DNA of 48,999 bases, from positions 1 to 48,999 of the forward strand of contig NZ_WSFU01000061.1 of assembly GCF_016820635.1 (NCBI RefSeq), given 5' to 3'. The DNA is from Anaeromonas gelatinilytica (GTDB lineage: Bacteria; Bacillota; Clostridia; Tissierellales; SIT17). Of the stretch, positions 45,993 through 48,999 are shown in pieces; the stretch's first letter is position 1, and each line of letters begins with the position of its first letter. The translations under genes were made by a program, and so were the position numbers. Below the pieces are notes generated by a model, which saw only the letters and a list, made by a program, of their open reading frames with translations, had not been told where the DNA came from and searched no databases.

Positions 45993-47356
45993 CACATCAT
46001 CAATGTTCCATTTTCATCTTGAATTATTTGAAGTATATCCTCTTGCCTTCCATCTAAAGCATTTATATATACTATAAAATCAGATCCTTTATATGTTCCA
46101 CTAAATTCATAACATAATAAATCATTGTTTCCTCTGTCTGGTATAACTGCTAGACGAACATTTTCAATATCGAATCCAATTCTAACATTATCCCTTGCTT
46201 CTTCCTCAGTAATTTTAGGCTTTGGTAAATCTCTTTCATGATTACTCTTAAGAAAATTAGCTGCATCTATCCCTATTATTTCTCCATCATCTAAAGATAC
46301 TTTCACCTTTATTAAATCTGTATACATTGGGATCCCATCCTGCTCATATACAAAATTAAATAAGATTGAATTATCATATTTTGTACTATAATTAGCTTGC
46401 ATACTAGTATAACCATTCTCATCCAAAAATTCCTTTGCAATCTTTAAAGCCTCTTTTTCACTAATATTCTTATCTTCTACTTCTTTGGAATTTTCCATCC
46501 ATACTACTTTTCCACCTTGTATACTCACTCCTATAATTATAGATTCGCCTTCATTATCAGGTGTTATACTAAATGTATAAGCATCTATATTAGAACTACC
46601 TGTAGACTCACCTTTATTAAACATATTTACATCCTTTGGATTCTTAATTCCAAGAAAATCTAAGGCTATTTTTCTTGCTTCTTTTTCATTTACAGTATCT
46701 TCTCCTAACCCTTTAGGTTCCACATTAAGTACTTGATCAGAAAATGGTCCATCATATATTAATTCTGGATATTCAGTCATTTGTTCTTCTTCATATTTTT
46801 GCATCTGAGCATCTAAAATATCTTCATTGGCTTCTCCTATTTTATCCTTTTCTCCTTCTCTAATTTTAAACATGGTTAAATCCCCTGTCAAAATTTCATC
46901 ATGTGCTTCTTGCAATTCAGCTGTTAACTGTTCTGTATAATCTTGTAATCTAAACAAAGTCTGTCTTTCTTTATCATCTAATTTATCTCCCTTAATATAT
47001 CTGCCTATTAAAGAATAACTATAATCAGCAACTTGATTTAAAAACTTTTCAGTTTTAGCCAAATTTTCATGTCCTATAGGTAATTGAGATAATTTATCAT
47101 GGGCAAAATACGCTTGCTGATATATTTGACTAAGCAATAATATATCACTTTCCTCTGAAGCAGATACTAAAGATTTAGATAAAGACGTTTGAACAGTCTC
47201 TACATTATCCTTCATATCATAAAATATCCTCTGATATTGATTAATTAATTGATCTTCATAGTAATTTCTCATTCTATATTGATTATATCCCCATACTCCT
47301 GTAGCCAATATTGCTATTGCTAGTATTGTTGGGATAATAGCTTTTTTATATCTCAT
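45992..47356 (-). CDS. ypeB: germination protein YpeB
   Basis: A 454-residue spore protein needed for stable localisation and control of the cortex-lytic enzyme SleB. The N-terminal signal anchor (about residues 5-22) precedes an extended helical region, followed by three PepSY-like repeats in the C-terminal half (for example VNEKEARKIALDFLGI, ISEKEALKIAKEFLDENG and ITEEEARDNVRIGF). AGGAGG lies 6 bases before ATG 47356, and the longer in-frame extension is rejected. It follows sleB by 11 bases, the usual arrangement in spore formers. Forespore expression is expected. Confidence 0.93.
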   Translation of the reverse strand: MRYKKAIIPTILAIAILATGVWGYNQYRMRNYYEDQLINQYQRIFYDMKDNVETVQTSLSKSLVSASEESDILLLSQIYQQAYFAHDKLSQLPIGHENLAKTEKFLNQVADYSYSLIGRYIKGDKLDDKERQTLFRLQDYTEQLTAELQEAHDEILTGDLTMFKIREGEKDKIGEANEDILDAQMQKYEEEQMTEYPELIYDGPFSDQVLNVEPKGLGEDTVNEKEARKIALDFLGIKNPKDVNMFNKGESTGSSNIDAYTFSITPDNEGESIIIGVSIQGGKVVWMENSKEVEDKNISEKEALKIAKEFLDENGYTSMQANYSTKYDNSILFNFVYEQDGIPMYTDLIKVKVSLDDGEIIGIDAANFLKSNHERDLPKPKITEEEARDNVRIGFDIENVRLAVIPDRGNNDLLCYEFSGTYKGSDFIVYINALDGRQEDILQIIQDENGTLMM

Positions 47357-47367
47357 AATAACCTCCT

Positions 47368-48090
47368 CTAGTTTCCAAACCAATGCTTACCTATCTCAAT
47401 GACTTTCTCTCTTGACCATATCCATTTACTTGTAGCAGTAGCCGGATTCCAATAATACAAACATCCATATGTAGGATCCCAACCATTTAATGCATCTCTA
47501 GCAGCTCTCAAGGATTCATTATCAGGACTCAAATTCATCTGCCCATCAGCTACTGCTGTAAAAGCTAATGGCTGATAAATAACTCCTGCTATTGAATTAG
47601 GAAAAGAAGGATTTTCAACCCTATTCAATACAACTGCTGCAATAGCAACTTTACCTACATAAGGCTCTCCCCTAGCTTCTCCATGAACTGCTCTAGCTAA
47701 AAGATATACATTATCATCTCTTGTAACACCAGTAGTTTGAGCTTGAGAAACTCCTAGGGATATTCCTAGAGAATTAGCTGTAGCTGGACCTATTATTCCA
47801 TCTACTGTTAATCCATGTTTTCTTTGAAATTGTCTAGTAGCTCTATACATTTGAGGACCATATATACCATCAACTGAACCCTCATAATATCCCCAATCTT
47901 TCAATCTTCTCTGTGCTTCCCTTACTGTATCCCCTGAAGAACCCCAATATATAACTCTTGGAGCTCTTGCTGAAATTTTAGAATATCCAGAAGAAGTAGC
48001 TTCATTCAGATTATTACTTCGACCCGAGAATATGCTAATAGATATCAATAAAATTAAAAGTATTGATATAATTATTGTAAATTTTCTCAT
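47368..48090 (-). CDS. sleB: spore cortex-lytic enzyme SleB
   Basis: A 240-residue secreted lytic transglycosylase that degrades the spore cortex during germination. Signal peptide residues 1-24, a peptidoglycan-binding domain at about 50-110 (SSGDTVREAQRRLKDWGYYEGSVDGIYGPQMYRATRQFQRKHGLTVDG), and a C-terminal hydrolase-2 domain with the catalytic Glu in ARAVHGEARGEPYVGKVAIAAVVLNRV. First gene of the sleB-ypeB operon. AGGAGG precedes the start. A sigma-G-like promoter is not convincing; only a GCATA box near 48164 was seen. Confidence 0.94.
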   Translation of the reverse strand: MRKFTIIISILLILLISISIFSGRSNNLNEATSSGYSKISARAPRVIYWGSSGDTVREAQRRLKDWGYYEGSVDGIYGPQMYRATRQFQRKHGLTVDGIIGPATANSLGISLGVSQAQTTGVTRDDNVYLLARAVHGEARGEPYVGKVAIAAVVLNRVENPSFPNSIAGVIYQPLAFTAVADGQMNLSPDNESLRAARDALNGWDPTYGCLYYWNPATATSKWIWSREKVIEIGKHWFGN

Positions 48091-48174
48091 TTTAGTCCTC
48101 CTTATATTTCTTTGTTAGATTACATTGGAATTTTATTATATTTTCTGTAAAAAAGCTTAATATTATGCACAAAA

Positions 48175-48197
48175 AAAGAAAGGTTAAACCTTTCTTT
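48175..48197 (-). terminator. terminator of spoIIR
   Basis: AAAGAAAGGTT and AACCTTTCTTT form an 11-bp stem, followed on the minus strand by a T-run (TTTTTTT). Confidence 0.75.
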
Positions 48198-48204
48198 TCC
48201 TATC

Positions 48205-48876
48205 TTATATTTCATTATCAAATAAATTTGCTAATTTAGTTTTACTCTTTTCTAATACTTCTACTAATTTAAATTTTATTTTCACTGCTTTATCTTTAGA
48301 ATCATTATCATCCTCTATCATGTCATATTCTTCATCTGTAAGTACCTCACTCATATTTTTACTTGTTTCTTCAGTTTCTATCTCATCATCCATATCTAAA
48401 AAGCATAATGGTGGAAACATAACACACCACCAATTCTCACCCTTACCTTCTCCTAAAACTACCCTTAGTGCAGTATAATTACCTGCTGGCAAAGTAAAGC
48501 CTCCATAACTTTTAGTAGGAAAATCATAATCTCCAAAATACACGTTCACATCATATTCTTTACCTATTCTATTTAACTCTTTTTTTGCAATATCTTGTAT
48601 GACATCCATATTTCTGTCCAAAATTTCTCTAGTCTCTGATATAGACTTAGACTTCTCAAATTTCGGAGTCATTTCCTCTATAATCTTATCTCTTATTATT
48701 AGTTTTATCTCTTGATCCTCATTAGTATCACTATTGGCTATAACATGGAGTCTAATAAGCTTTTCCTTATAACTATCTACATTTTTATATACTTCAGCTA
48801 ATGATACAGCTCCTATTCCCATTACTACAAAGATCACTAATACAATAGTAATAACTATTTTTATTTTACCCTTCAC
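48205..48876 (-). CDS. spoIIR: stage II sporulation protein R
   Basis: A 223-residue signalling protein made in the forespore that triggers processing of pro-sigma-E in the mother cell. The N-terminal segment (residues 5-27) is a signal peptide. The family core is present: KLIRLHVIANSDTNEDQEIKLIIRDKIIEEM, and SYGGFTLPAGNYTALRVVLGEGKGENWWCVMFPPLCF. The C-terminus is acidic and divergent. A GGGGTGAAGGG stretch precedes ATG 48876. A sigma-F promoter is expected but I could not place both boxes with confidence. The remaining 123 bases to the window edge carry no visible gene. Confidence 0.93.
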   Translation of the reverse strand: MKGKIKIVITIVLVIFVVMGIGAVSLAEVYKNVDSYKEKLIRLHVIANSDTNEDQEIKLIIRDKIIEEMTPKFEKSKSISETREILDRNMDVIQDIAKKELNRIGKEYDVNVYFGDYDFPTKSYGGFTLPAGNYTALRVVLGEGKGENWWCVMFPPLCFLDMDDEIETEETSKNMSEVLTDEEYDMIEDDNDSKDKAVKIKFKLVEVLEKSKTKLANLFDNEI

Positions 48877-48999
48877 CCCTATACCGTTGCCAAAACCTTA
48901 TAGAACCCTATAAGTTTGTTTAATTCCTTCTTCAACCTACCCTATTTTGCAATTCATTAGAATATGCTACTCTAGTTTGATATAATAGTCCAAAGGCTT

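Noticed and set aside
48130-48170. Sigma-G promoter before sleB
   Set aside because: A GCATA box is present, but no matching -10 element at the right distance could be identified with confidence.
1-48999. CRISPR array, transposase or prophage
   Set aside because: I scanned for regular direct repeats with spacers and for transposase or integrase proteins and found none.

Overview
The window is AT-rich, low-GC Firmicute DNA with clostridial gene content: sporulation and germination genes (spoIIR, sleB, ypeB), a complete lysine-fermentation gene set, strong AGGAGG ribosome binding sites and many short intrinsic terminators. An amino-acid-fermenting, spore-forming anaerobe of the Clostridia (Tissierellales-like) is my best guess, from gene content only. 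I see no rRNA, tRNA, insertion sequence, prophage or CRISPR array. Most of the window looks like ordinary chromosome.

Layout. 1-1.2 kb: a promoter, a structured leader and small membrane-protein genes, the last of which looks damaged. 1.4-9.6 kb: mostly single housekeeping genes (SDR epimerase, glpX, a VanY-like lipoprotein, a YyaL-like protein, a methyltransferase, uppP, a glyoxalase, cobO). 9.7-12.5 kb: a small Lys-rich protein, then thiD-thiM-thiE behind a TPP riboswitch. 12.6-16.2 kb: an amidohydrolase, the CCA-adding enzyme and a lipoprotein. 16.5-20.1 kb: a GlnK/GlnL-type two-component pair followed by an AgcS/GlnT symporter. 20.2-24.7 kb: a membrane J-domain protein, transaldolase and class II aldolase, a Cys-rich three-ribbon protein, then kce-kal of lysine fermentation. 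24.8-32.4 kb: a sensor kinase and response regulator, a glycerophosphodiesterase, and an RND efflux operon (adaptor, pump, TetR) with a clear promoter and operator. 32.5-36 kb: pyrG, divergent from thiC. thiC has a TPP riboswitch followed by a second structured element with its own terminator. 36-45.4 kb: the lysine operon kdd-kamA-kamB-kamC-kamD-kamE behind a sigma-54 promoter, with a PAS-AAA+ sigma-54 activator encoded just upstream. 45.5-48.9 kb: a DUF1934 protein, ypeB, sleB and spoIIR.

How the genes work together. KamA turns L-lysine into beta-lysine. KamDE, which needs adenosylcobalamin and PLP, makes 3,5-diaminohexanoate. Kdd oxidises it, Kce cleaves it with acetyl-CoA, and Kal removes ammonia to give crotonyl-CoA. 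CobO could supply the adenosylcobalamin. KamB and KamC are two ATPase-like proteins of unproven role that sit between the mutase genes. The pathway is split: the first three steps are under sigma-54 control, while kce-kal lies about 12 kb away behind what looks like a sigma-A promoter.

The features most worth follow-up are the uncharacterised structured RNA between the TPP riboswitch and thiC, the sigma-54 control of lysine fermentation, and the KamB/KamC pair.
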